Source of the DNA: Acidobacteriota bacterium
GTDB taxonomy: Bacteria; Acidobacteriota; Terriglobia; UBA7540
Length of the DNA stretch: 6,495 nucleotides
Direction: 5' to 3'
Assembly: GCA_021789565.1 (NCBI GenBank)
Contig: JAJYJL010000488.1
Location: 1-6,495 of the forward strand
The translations under genes were made by a program, and so were the position numbers. Under the pieces are notes generated by a model. It was not told the origin of the DNA and ran no database searches. It was given only the letters and a program-made list of their open reading frames with translations. Shown here piece by piece: positions 1 to 6,495 of this stretch. Within the stretch, counting starts at the first letter, position 1; each line of letters opens with the position of its first letter.

Positions 1-177
1 GTGCGCCTGCACCAGACCGACAGCAAGCTGCTGCGCGCCATCGACGACGCCCTGGCGCGAATCGCGCGGGGCACCTACGGAACCTGCGAGGTGTGTTCGG
101 AGCCCATCTCCGCGGTCCGCCTGACGGCTGTGCCATGGACGCGCCTTTGCCTGGATTGCAAGGCTCAGCAGGGCTAG
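1..177 (+). CDS. DksA/TraR-type C4 zinc-finger protein, C-terminal part (5' end outside window)
   Basis: The frame is open from base 1 and ends at TAG 175-177, giving 58 visible residues. A short helical stretch rich in Leu, Ala, Asp and Arg (residues 6-23) leads into GTYGTCEVC, and the protein ends with LCLDC. Cysteines 29, 32, 50 and 53 form a C-x2-C-x17-C-x2-C zinc site, which together with the GTYG lead-in and the PW before the second pair is the signature of the DksA/TraR family. Members of this family bind RNA polymerase through its secondary channel and adjust transcription initiation, for example in the stringent response. Typical members are about 110-150 residues, so roughly half the gene, including most of the coiled coil with its acidic tip, lies upstream. 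The GTG at base 1 is probably an internal Val codon. DksA proper cannot be separated from the many shorter DksA-like paralogues without that missing tip. Confidence 0.9.
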   Translation: MRLHQTDSKLLRAIDDALARIARGTYGTCEVCSEPISAVRLTAVPWTRLCLDCKAQQG

Positions 178-206
178 GCGTTTTCTGGAAGCGGTAAGCG
201 CCCTGG

Positions 207-223
207 CGGGGATTCCTGCCCCG
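207..223 (+). terminator. Weak hairpin downstream of the DksA-like gene
   Basis: CGGGG (207-211) and CCCCG (219-223) can form a 5-bp GC stem around a 7-base loop, 30 bases after the stop codon of the zinc-finger gene. No T-run follows. It could help end transcription, but in DNA this GC-rich a stem of this size may be chance. Confidence 0.25.
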
Positions 224-299
224 ATAAGGAAGGGTTTGTCTCGCGTGGCGCCCGGCCCTTCGAACCTGAAGAGTTAAACCCTGCATCCAGGCCTGCAAA

Positions 300-624
300 A
301 TGAGCAGCAGCCCTTCTGCAACGCCGGCTCATAAAGGAAACCATTCACAATCAGATCCTGACCCGTTTCCCCGCTGGGCAGAACTCGGGGACGGATGCCC
401 GCGCGCGATGCGCCTGGGACTTGCCACACGAGGAAACACGAACCTCTCCGCCGGGGACGTTGCGCTCGCCGTGGAGCGTGGTGCTGATGGCCCCCAACGG
501 CCGCCGGGAACTGGAACAAAATCTGAAGCTGCTCGACGACTGGCGCGCGCCCACCGCAGCCGAGTTCGAGGCCATGGCCGCTCACGGCCTGCGCGTCCGC
601 CGGCACGCAGGCAGATTTCCGTAG
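300..624 (+). pseudogene. Aldo/keto reductase remnant with a large internal deletion and frame change
   Basis: Two different reading frames each carry part of an aldo/keto reductase. The frame opened by ATG 300 reads RLGLATRGNTNLS, then DVALAVERG, ending near 482. This resembles the start of the barrel in the family, which runs from the first strand to the first helix. The frame ending at TAG 622-624 reads VVLMAPNGRRELEQNL from 478, then LLDDWRAPTAAEF and VRRHAGRFP. This resembles the C-terminal end, where the cofactor-side loop and last helices lie. The two blocks meet at about 478-482. A complete reductase of this type has roughly 150-200 residues between them, including the catalytic Tyr/Lys/His region, and these are absent here. 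The simplest reading is a dead gene that lost its middle. In the ATG 300 frame, translation would run on past the junction to a stop at 738-740 with Arg/Pro-rich nonsense. The match is from memory of family sequences, not from a search. No strong ribosome binding site precedes ATG 300. Confidence 0.6.
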
Positions 625-832
625 CCGGCGCTCTCAAAACCCGCACACATCGCAACGCGCCCAATGTACGCGCCGGGCGCCAACGCTTTCCACTGGAAAA
701 AGCGATGCTGTATATTTATGCGCCCAAGAGAGGACCTTGAATGTGGCACTTCCCGTACTTGGCTGAAAATTGGGCCGGTTGAGTTCTTTCGTTGCCCGGT
801 ACGCAGGGCGCCTCAGCCGTTGACGCGGCGGT

Positions 833-3196
833 TCATCCTACACCCCACCGCTTGTTCGGTGTGGGGCCGAGCTGAATCTCAAGAGCTCCCCCGCTGGCGA
901 ATTCGGCATGCGTGATCCAGAAGCGGCCGCTTACCGGTTTCCCGTTGAGGCTCGCCGACTGGATGTAAACGTTACCAGGACGATTTTGCCGAGTGACGAT
1001 GGTGAAGATCCGGCCCGGATAGTAGCGGGAATCCAGGTGAATGGTGACACGGTCGAAGATCGGGCTGGTGATTTCGTAGCGCGGCTGGATGCTCGCGCCC
1101 CCCTGGATGTCGAAAAGGCCGATGGCCATCAGCACGCCCAGCCCTCCAAGTTGCCCTTGATCCTCATCGCCATTGTACCCACCAAAGGGAGAGGTATCAC
1201 CAAACGCTTCCTGCTTCACCCGTCTCACCCAATACTGTGTCAACCAAGGTGCACCGGCGTGGCTGAACAGGTGCGCCAGGTGGCCCGATGGCTCGTTGGA
1301 GTAATCCATCCAGGTGTCGGGGTGCCTGTCAGCGGGCCACTCAAAGTGGTAAGGAGCAGATCTCTCGAACTGGCCGTTGAGTTTCTTGATGAATTGTTCC
1401 GGGCCGCCAAGAGCCTGGATGAGTCCCGGGATGTTTTGCGGGACGCAGTATGTAGCAATGGCGGCGTCGCTTTCGACGAATCCGGGGCAACCGACAGACC
1501 CGCAGACAGGCCGGAAGGGTGCGGACCAGGAGCCGTCCATATTTCGAGGGCGGATCCACCCCGTCGAGGAGTCGAAGAGCTTCCGCCAGTTTTCAGAGCG
1601 GCGGAGGAAGAGTTCGTAATCATCCTCGCGGCCAAGGGCTTTGGCAAACTGGGCAAGGCACCAGTCTTCGTAAGCATATTCCAGGGTTTGGCCGGCACCT
1701 TCGCGATGGTATGCCTTCCCGCCAATTCCCATCGGCACATAGCCGCGTTCGGTGTAATAGTTCATTCCGCCTCCCCGCGGATTCGGACCAAACTCGTAGC
1801 CTGCACGGTCGCGGATCCCGCCGGGGAAGGCATTCTTGCGACATCCCTGATAAGCAGCCTCGATATCGAAATTGCGGATCTTCTTATTGTAGGCCGCAAC
1901 AATCAGCGGGGTGGCCGGGTCCCCCACCATGACGAAGGTGTAGTTGCCACCGCTGGGCCCGCGGGCAATCATTCCACCGTTGAGATAGTAGTCCAGCAGA
2001 GAGGCCGCCATATCGTTCATGATCTGCGGGTAGGCAAGAGACCAAAGAATATTCAGGTTCCACCAACTTCCCCAGAAAGCATCGGAGTTGTAAGTGTTGC
2101 GAGTGGGGCGTCCTTGCCGGTCCAGCGGCACGGTTCGCACGCGGGGTTCAGGCCCGGTGTTGTCGATGTACTGGCCGTTGAGATCGCTGAAGGTCCGACG
2201 TCCCAACAATACATGCCACAGGTCAGTGTAAAACTTCCTGCGTTGTTGGTCCGTGCCGCCCTCGACCTCAATTTTCCCCAGCCAGTCGTTCCACTCGTCG
2301 TTGGAGTCTCGCACAACTGCGTCAAAATCCCATCCAGGGAGTTCCCCTTTCAGGTTTTGTTGAGCCTGCTCCTCGCTGACATAAGAGATGGCGACTTTCA
2401 ACTGCACTGCCCCGGCATCGCGGAGCCGGAAGGATACATACCCGCCGCACTGCGGGCCGCTAAAGTGATCTCCCGAATTGCGCACCAGGCGCCGTGACTT
2501 GGCATCGCCGCCAGCGGCTTCCCAACCGCCGAACTCGTCGAAGGGGCGGTCGAACTCGGCAACAAAATATACAGTGCAGGGCTTTGGCCTCCTGATCGTC
2601 GGGGCCATGGTCGAAAAACCTGCCAGCCTATTGCCGCCCAGCTGGCGGATGCGGGCGTCCTGCATCTGTACAACGGACAATGCGGCCCCGACGTCGAAAT
2701 AAACATAGGCGTTTTCCGTGGCCGGAAACAAGTACCGGTGAAAACCGACCCGCGTCGTTGATGTCAACTCCGCTGTAATCCCGTAATTCTGCAACCTCAC
2801 CTGGTGATAGCCCGGCTTGACAACCTCGTCCGCATGAGAAAAAGGCGCCTTGTAGGCCTCATAGCCCTCATGCCCGCGTAGCACTCCGGTGGCAGGCATG
2901 ACCGGTATGCCCGCCAGTTGCCAGGCGTGAATGTGACTGAAGCAGCGAATGAAAGGTTCCCCATAAATGTAACCGGCTCCCCAGTCCCCCTTGATCCGCG
3001 TGTCGGGGCTGAGACTGACCATGCCAAAGGGTCTGCACGCCGAGGAGAAATAGATCCAACGCGAGTTGTGGGTGTCAATCCGCGGCTCCACCCAGTCGGT
3101 ATATTGCGAGGTTCCTTGTGCAGGCCGTGCTCTCGCTGTGAATACCGAGTCCGCGAGGAAAGCGGTCGCCGATGCAATGAATACCCGCCGGTTCAT
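833..3196 (-). CDS. GH92 family glycoside hydrolase (putative exported alpha-mannosidase), Tat signal
   Basis: This 787-residue protein matches glycoside hydrolase family 92, which are calcium-dependent, inverting exo-alpha-mannosidases that trim mannose from glycans. It begins MNRRVFIASATAF, a twin-arginine signal with a possible cleavage after ARA or ARPA (residues 22-26), so export is expected. The N-terminal beta-sandwich carries RPFGMVSLSPDT (about 55-66) and FSHIHAWQLAG (about 86-96). The (alpha/alpha)6 domain carries TLEYAYEDW, whose Glu506 corresponds to the family's catalytic acid, then SNEPSGHLAH (Asn634 and Glu635, metal site) and GDEDQGQ (Asp677 and Asp679, base pair of aspartates). 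The usual C-terminal ending, with YIQSASLNGKP and ITHAEF, is present, so the gene is complete and close to normal family length. The stop is TGA at 835-833. ATG 3196 was chosen because GGAGG lies 11 bases upstream and it puts the RR motif at the start. ATG 3214 (six residues longer, with GAAGG 5 bases upstream) is nearly as good. The frame extends to 3370, but that part does not look like protein. The segment around 573-586 departs from the family consensus, so mannose specificity is not certain. Confidence 0.9.
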   Translation of the reverse strand: MNRRVFIASATAFLADSVFTARARPAQGTSQYTDWVEPRIDTHNSRWIYFSSACRPFGMVSLSPDTRIKGDWGAGYIYGEPFIRCFSHIHAWQLAGIPVMPATGVLRGHEGYEAYKAPFSHADEVVKPGYHQVRLQNYGITAELTSTTRVGFHRYLFPATENAYVYFDVGAALSVVQMQDARIRQLGGNRLAGFSTMAPTIRRPKPCTVYFVAEFDRPFDEFGGWEAAGGDAKSRRLVRNSGDHFSGPQCGGYVSFRLRDAGAVQLKVAISYVSEEQAQQNLKGELPGWDFDAVVRDSNDEWNDWLGKIEVEGGTDQQRRKFYTDLWHVLLGRRTFSDLNGQYIDNTGPEPRVRTVPLDRQGRPTRNTYNSDAFWGSWWNLNILWSLAYPQIMNDMAASLLDYYLNGGMIARGPSGGNYTFVMVGDPATPLIVAAYNKKIRNFDIEAAYQGCRKNAFPGGIRDRAGYEFGPNPRGGGMNYYTERGYVPMGIGGKAYHREGAGQTLEYAYEDWCLAQFAKALGREDDYELFLRRSENWRKLFDSSTGWIRPRNMDGSWSAPFRPVCGSVGCPGFVESDAAIATYCVPQNIPGLIQALGGPEQFIKKLNGQFERSAPYHFEWPADRHPDTWMDYSNEPSGHLAHLFSHAGAPWLTQYWVRRVKQEAFGDTSPFGGYNGDEDQGQLGGLGVLMAIGLFDIQGGASIQPRYEITSPIFDRVTIHLDSRYYPGRIFTIVTRQNRPGNVYIQSASLNGKPVSGRFWITHAEFASGGALEIQLGPTPNKRWGVG
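843..866 (-). other. Hairpin overlapping the last codons of the GH92 gene
   Basis: On the minus strand CCCC-(AC)-ACCG pairs with CGGT-GGGG around a 6-base loop (AACAAG). This makes an 8-bp stem with a two-base bulge, ending 7 bases before the stop codon. No T-run follows. It may stabilise the 3' end of the message or simply reflect codon composition. Confidence 0.25.
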
Positions 3197-3478
3197 ATTG
3201 AATGGAGCCTCCATTTTGACCTTCGCTTCTACTGGCGATATACCGCCGGGCCCATGCGTATGGGGTAGCGCAGACTTCCGGTACTGAGATCCGCTGTTCT
3301 TCTGGTGGCGATTGCACACGGTGTTGTATTCTAGCGCCATGTCCCGGCTCCGGTACCCTTTTCTTTCCACGCGCTACTTGCCCGCTCATTATTCATAATT
3401 CCCACACGCCGCTGGCCTTTTCATCCTTTAAGGTGTTAATCTTCCGTTTTCCAAATCTCACTTTTGCATGGGGCATCG
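3197..3478. other. Divergent intergenic region between GH92 and the GGT-like gene
   Basis: This 282-base spacer must hold the promoters of both flanking genes. The part from about 3385 to 3470 is clearly richer in A and T than the rest of the window and contains ATTAT-TC-ATAAT (3388-3399), a small inverted repeat. On the minus strand TAGAAT (+ strand ATTCTA, around 3328-3333) resembles a -10 box, but no good -35 sits at the right distance. I cannot assign either promoter with confidence. Open frames crossing the region, including the upstream extension of GH92 to 3370, look non-coding. Confidence 0.4.
3208..3212 (-). promoter_or_regulatory. Candidate ribosome binding site for the GH92 gene
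   Basis: GGAGG on the minus strand lies 11 bases upstream of ATG 3196-3194. The spacing is long but usable. The motif overlaps the alternative start ATG 3214-3212, which has its own candidate site, GAAGG, 5 bases upstream. The two starts differ by only six residues ahead of the twin-arginine motif. Confidence 0.4.
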
Positions 3479-5197
3479 ATGCGACAACTTAGATTGCTTA
3501 CAACCTTATTACTGGCCATAATCGTAATGGTCATGCCGATGAACGCACAAAATTACACCAGCCACGAGGACCGCAGCCAGGCACGATCGATGGTGATCAC
3601 GCCGCTGGGGATTGTGGCCACCAGCCAGACGCTGGCTTCGCAGGCCGGGGCGCAAGTGCTGGCCCGGGGAGGCTCGGCCGTTGACGCCGCGATAGCGGCC
3701 GACGCGGCTATGGGCGTGGTTGAGCCCATGAACAGCGGCATCGGCGGCGACCTGTTCGCCATCCGCTGGGACGCCAAGACCGGAAAGCTTGCGGGGATAA
3801 ACGCCAGCGGCTGGGCGCCGGAGAAGCTGACTGTCGAGTTCCTCAAGAAAAAAGGCTTTACACACATGCCGCGGAGCGGCGTCTACAGCATCACGGTGCC
3901 GGGCTGCGTGGACGGCTGGGCCAAGATGCACGAGAAGTATGGACGCCTGCCCTGGGCGGAACTTTTCAAGCCCGCCATCTATTTTGCGCAGCACGGGTAT
4001 CCTGTCACAGAATTCATTGACGCCTACTGGCGCGGCGGGCAGCACCTGCTGGAAACGAACGAGAACGCCCGGCGCGTTTACCTGCCCAATGGCGAGCCGC
4101 CGAAGGTGGGACAGGTTTTTACCAATCCCGAATACGCGCGCGCCCTGGAGTTGATTGCGGAAGGTGGCGAAAAGGCCTTTTACGATGGCCCCATTGCGCG
4201 CGACATCGTGAAATCCGTTGACCGGCTGGGCGGTGTGATGTCAATTTCCGACTTCAGCCAGTACCAGGCCCAGTGGGTTGATCCGATTTCAACCACTTAT
4301 CGCGGCTGGAAAGTTTACGAGTTGCCGCCGAACGGGCAGGGGTTGGCGGCGCTGGAGATGCTGAATATTTTCGAGCGCTACCCGCTGCCCGAGTGGGGAT
4401 TCAACAGCGTGGACGCGCTGCATGTGAAGATGGAAGCACAGCGGCTGGCTTTTGCCGACCTGCGGCGCTACGTGGGCGACCCGAAGTTTTCCAAAATCCC
4501 TACCGGGGGGCTGATCTCCAAGGAATACGCGGCCCAGCGCGCCGCGACGATTGACATGAGCCATGCCCACTGCGATGTTCCGCCCGGCAATCCTCCGCAC
4601 ACCTCGAATGACACCATTTATCTTTCAGTGGTGGACAAGGACGGCAACATCGTGTCGCTCATCCAGAGCCTTTCGGCAGGCTTTGGCTCCGGCGTAGTGA
4701 CGGACGATTACGGCATCCTGCTGCAGAACCGCGGCGGAATGTTCGTGCTGGAAGCCGGGCATCCCGACGAACTGAAGCCGCACAAGCGCCCCTACCACAC
4801 CATCATTCCGGCCTTTATGGAAAAGGGTGACATCCACATCGGCTTCGGCATCATGGGCGGATACAACCAGCCGCAGGCGCACGCGCAGTTCGTGTCCGAC
4901 ATTGTGGACTACGGCATGAACATCCAGGCGGCGCTGGAAGCTCCGAGATTTACCAAGCTCGATTGGGGCGGCTGCGATTTTATGATTGAAGACCGCTTCC
5001 CGCAGTTTATCTATCAGGGCCTGCAACAGAAAGGCCACGTGCTCATCATGCGTGGGGCTTACGCTTCTCCGATGGGCGGCGGCCAGGCCGTTCTGCACAA
5101 TTCCGCGACAGGAATTAACTACGGCGCATCGTCTCCCCGCAAAGACGGCGCCGCCATCCCCGAACCCGCGCCGTATTTTGAATCGCGGGAAAAGTGA
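3479..5197 (+). CDS. Gamma-glutamyltranspeptidase-like Ntn-hydrolase, secreted (YwrD-like)
   Basis: This is a 572-residue member of the gamma-glutamyltransferase family, whose members are made as precursors and cut themselves to free a threonine nucleophile. Residues 1-24 form a signal peptide: MRQLRLL, a hydrophobic core, then NAQ before the likely cleavage. GGSAVDAAIAA (64-74) and MNSGIGGD (84-91) are typical of the large subunit. SNDTIYLSVVD (376-386) marks the self-cleavage site, with Thr379 as predicted nucleophile and N-terminus of a small subunit of about 194 residues. KRPYHTIIP (436-444) and IMGGYNQPQ (458-466) follow. Aligned to E. coli enzyme numbering, the residues that hold the gamma-glutamyl group are mostly changed: Arg114 to Ser110, Thr409 to Ser397, Asn411 to Ser399, Gln430 to Arg418, Asp433 to Met421, and Ser462-Ser463 to His440-Thr441. 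That pattern fits the YwrD-like branch and some acylases better than classical glutathione-cleaving enzymes, so the substrate is unknown. ATG 3479 was chosen because GGGG lies a few bases upstream and it gives a clean signal peptide; an in-frame TTG at 3464 adds five residues. The gene diverges from GH92 and converges with the MFS gene. Confidence 0.92.
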   Translation: MRQLRLLTTLLLAIIVMVMPMNAQNYTSHEDRSQARSMVITPLGIVATSQTLASQAGAQVLARGGSAVDAAIAADAAMGVVEPMNSGIGGDLFAIRWDAKTGKLAGINASGWAPEKLTVEFLKKKGFTHMPRSGVYSITVPGCVDGWAKMHEKYGRLPWAELFKPAIYFAQHGYPVTEFIDAYWRGGQHLLETNENARRVYLPNGEPPKVGQVFTNPEYARALELIAEGGEKAFYDGPIARDIVKSVDRLGGVMSISDFSQYQAQWVDPISTTYRGWKVYELPPNGQGLAALEMLNIFERYPLPEWGFNSVDALHVKMEAQRLAFADLRRYVGDPKFSKIPTGGLISKEYAAQRAATIDMSHAHCDVPPGNPPHTSNDTIYLSVVDKDGNIVSLIQSLSAGFGSGVVTDDYGILLQNRGGMFVLEAGHPDELKPHKRPYHTIIPAFMEKGDIHIGFGIMGGYNQPQAHAQFVSDIVDYGMNIQAALEAPRFTKLDWGGCDFMIEDRFPQFIYQGLQQKGHVLIMRGAYASPMGGGQAVLHNSATGINYGASSPRKDGAAIPEPAPYFESREK

Positions 5198-5244
5198 GAA
5201 TCAGGTCAGGATCACCGAAAAAGCCTCCTCGCATGGAAGGGGGT

Positions 5245-5261
5245 GTCCCGCGGGGCGGGAC
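5245..5261. terminator. Perfect 7-bp hairpin between convergent genes, likely terminator
   Basis: GTCCCGC (5245-5251) and GCGGGAC (5255-5261) form a perfect 7-bp stem with a GGG loop, 47 bases after the stop of the GGT-like gene. Only a short TTT follows in the plus direction, so it is not a textbook intrinsic terminator. Its place between convergent genes supports a role in ending transcription, perhaps from both sides. It could also be a copy of a dispersed palindromic repeat. Confidence 0.5.
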
Positions 5262-5268
5262 GGTTTAA

Positions 5269-5284
5269 GGGCGTTGTGGCGCCC
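5269..5284. terminator. Second, weaker hairpin between convergent genes
   Basis: GGGCG (5269-5273) pairs with CGCCC (5280-5284) around a 6-base loop, 7 bases after the stronger hairpin and 61 bases downstream of the MFS stop codon. Alone it would be unconvincing; next to the stronger stem it may add to a two-sided terminator region. Confidence 0.3.
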
Positions 5285-5345
5285 ACCTGCAATGCCGCGC
5301 GCTCACATCACAAACACCGCGATGCATGCGCCGCCCAAGATATCC

Positions 5346-6495
5346 CTATCCCACTTTCGCCGGTGGTTTCAGTTCGCCGACGATGAGCCAATACGCCAGC
5401 AAGCCGGCGACCAGGATGACGGGGGCGAGGGAGAAGCCCGGGATGTAGGAGCCTGTTCTGCTGATCAGGATTCCGGTGAGGAGTGGCGAGAGCACTCCTC
5501 CGATGTTACCGATAAAGTTGCCGAAGCCCATCCACATGCCGACTTCATCGCGCGGCGCGCAGGCCTGAAACACCACGAGAAGATTTGGGGAAGAGAGTCC
5601 CACCAGCGACCCGCCTGCCAGCAGAACAATTGATGAGGTCAGGTTTCCAACCAGCGCTGCGGGAATCAGCAGGAGCCCCGTAGCGAAACCCAGGGTGATC
5701 ATTCCTTTTCGCACGCGGGTTTCGTTCCAGCCCCGGCGGACCAGACGGTCTGCCACCCAGCCTCCCGCCGGCTCCGCAACACACCAGACGATGTACGGGA
5801 TGGCGGCCATGAAGCCGGCGCGCAGGAGGGTCAGATGGCGGACTTCCACCAGGTAGTCGGGCAGCCAGGTGACCAGCAGGTAGTTGTAATAGCCAAAACA
5901 GAAGAAGCCCATGCTGGCGCCGATCAGGTTTCGATTGAAAGTGAGCCGCCTGGGGACGGCCGGTGCGGGAACAAAGGATTCGTGTTTCTGCGCGCTGTGA
6001 TTGAGCCGTGAGGGAAAGGCCATGATCCACGGCACGACCCAGGCGAGCGAGGAAAATCCCACCAGCATAAACATGCTTCGCCAGCCGTGGCGCGAAACGA
6101 GCCACGCGACCAGCGGCGCTCCGAGGGCAAGCCCCGCGCGCACGCCGCTGTCAAAGATCCCGGTGGGCAGGCCGCGCTCTTCTGGCGGGAACGAAACGCT
6201 GACAAACTTGACGCTGCCGGGAAGATAGATGGATTCCCCAATACCGAGAACAATGCGCAGCAGGACCAGCACGGACAGGCTGCCAGCAAATCCAGTAAAG
6301 CCGCACGCCAGCGACCACAACGCAAACGATCCGGCATAAAGCCAGCGCAGGCTGACGCGATCCGCCAGCCAGCCGATGGGCAACTGCATCAGCGCGTAAG
6401 ACCAGAAGAACGCGGAGAGCAGCACTCCTTTGGCCGTGGGGCCGAGAAGCAGTTCGCCCGAAATCCGCGGCAGCGCGACGGAGATGGTGGCGCGG
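5346..6495 (-). CDS. MFS transporter, ACS (anion:cation symporter)-like, N-terminus outside window
   Basis: The frame stays open from the stop TAG (5348-5346) to the end of the window, showing 382 residues of an inner-membrane major facilitator transporter. The visible part starts RATISVALPRISGEL, the segment right after transmembrane helix 1 in ACS-family carriers. It continues with FFWSYALMQLPIGWLADR (residues 29-46), which is helix 2 plus the conserved motif A loop. The equivalent loop of the second half reads GGWVADRLVRRGW. About eleven hydrophobic helices can be traced, including VLLAGGSLVGLSS and PLLTGILISRTG near the end. Family members are about 420-450 residues, so some 30-60 are missing upstream. 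The GTG at 6425 is internal, not the start. ACS relatives carry hexuronates, glucarate, galactonate, phthalate or similar organic anions with protons; the substrate here cannot be read from the sequence. The gene converges with the GGT-like gene. Confidence 0.9.
   Translation of the reverse strand, partial: RATISVALPRISGELLLGPTAKGVLLSAFFWSYALMQLPIGWLADRVSLRWLYAGSFALWSLACGFTGFAGSLSVLVLLRIVLGIGESIYLPGSVKFVSVSFPPEERGLPTGIFDSGVRAGLALGAPLVAWLVSRHGWRSMFMLVGFSSLAWVVPWIMAFPSRLNHSAQKHESFVPAPAVPRRLTFNRNLIGASMGFFCFGYYNYLLVTWLPDYLVEVRHLTLLRAGFMAAIPYIVWCVAEPAGGWVADRLVRRGWNETRVRKGMITLGFATGLLLIPAALVGNLTSSIVLLAGGSLVGLSSPNLLVVFQACAPRDEVGMWMGFGNFIGNIGGVLSPLLTGILISRTGSYIPGFSLAPVILVAGLLAYWLIVGELKPPAKVG

Noticed and set aside
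687..716. Possible plus-strand promoter (TTTCCA, 18-base spacer, TATATT)
   Set aside because: No plus-strand gene follows: the next feature is the 3' end of GH92 on the other strand. The boxes match a sigma-70 promoter only partly.
300..740. A single intact 146-residue gene starting at ATG 300
   Set aside because: The first 60 residues look like an aldo/keto reductase, but after about 482 the frame turns into Arg/Pro-rich sequence while the family match continues in another frame to 624. A broken gene explains this better.
625..832. Spacer between the reductase remnant and GH92
   Set aside because: I looked for a small gene, RNA gene or clear terminator. Short open frames here have no recognisable protein character and the small GC stems are no better than chance.
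908..2497. Open frame of 529 codons on the plus strand inside GH92
   Set aside because: It lies entirely antisense to the well-supported GH92 coding sequence and its translation has no recognisable domain. Long mirror frames are common opposite GC-rich genes.
3509..4045. Minus-strand frame of 178 codons inside the GGT-like gene
   Set aside because: It is antisense to a gene with clear family motifs and shows no domain of its own.
5346..6425. MFS gene starting at GTG 6425
   Set aside because: The frame stays open upstream to the window edge and encodes the conserved segment after helix 1 (RATISVALP), so the real start lies outside the window.

Overview
The window is a GC-rich piece of bacterial chromosome. 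It holds three well-supported genes, the 3' end of a fourth, and the decayed remains of a fifth. The gene types are an exported GH92 glycosidase with a twin-arginine signal, a secreted gamma-glutamyltranspeptidase-like hydrolase, an anion:cation symporter (ACS)-type MFS transporter and a DksA-type zinc-finger protein. The aldo/keto reductase remnant is of a kind I associate with Acidobacteriota and similar soil bacteria. That taxonomic placement is an inference from gene content and composition; no marker gene is present.

Layout: positions 1-177 (+) are the C-terminal end of a DksA/TraR-like zinc-finger protein. Positions 300-624 (+) hold an aldo/keto reductase reduced to its N-terminal and C-terminal ends, which abut in different frames near position 480. 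Positions 625-832 hold nothing I can name. A complete GH92 glycoside hydrolase lies on the minus strand (833-3196). A 282-base divergent spacer separates it from the gamma-glutamyltranspeptidase-like gene on the plus strand (3479-5197). A 148-base spacer follows, with a perfect 7-bp hairpin and a second weaker one. It sits between that gene and a convergent MFS transporter (5346 to the window end, minus strand), whose N-terminus is cut off.

How they may work together: the GH92 enzyme and the transpeptidase-like enzyme both carry export signals and share a divergent upstream region. The MFS protein resembles carriers of sugar acids and other small organic anions. A scavenging role for the neighbourhood (hydrolysis outside the cytoplasm, then uptake) is possible, but only proximity supports it.

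I see no CRISPR array, insertion sequence, tRNA or rRNA, and no clearly new multi-gene system. The points most worth a second look are: the internally deleted aldo/keto reductase; the transpeptidase homologue, which keeps its nucleophile but lacks most of the residues classical enzymes use to hold gamma-glutamyl groups; and the GH92 enzyme, which keeps its catalytic residues but departs from the family consensus next to the metal site.
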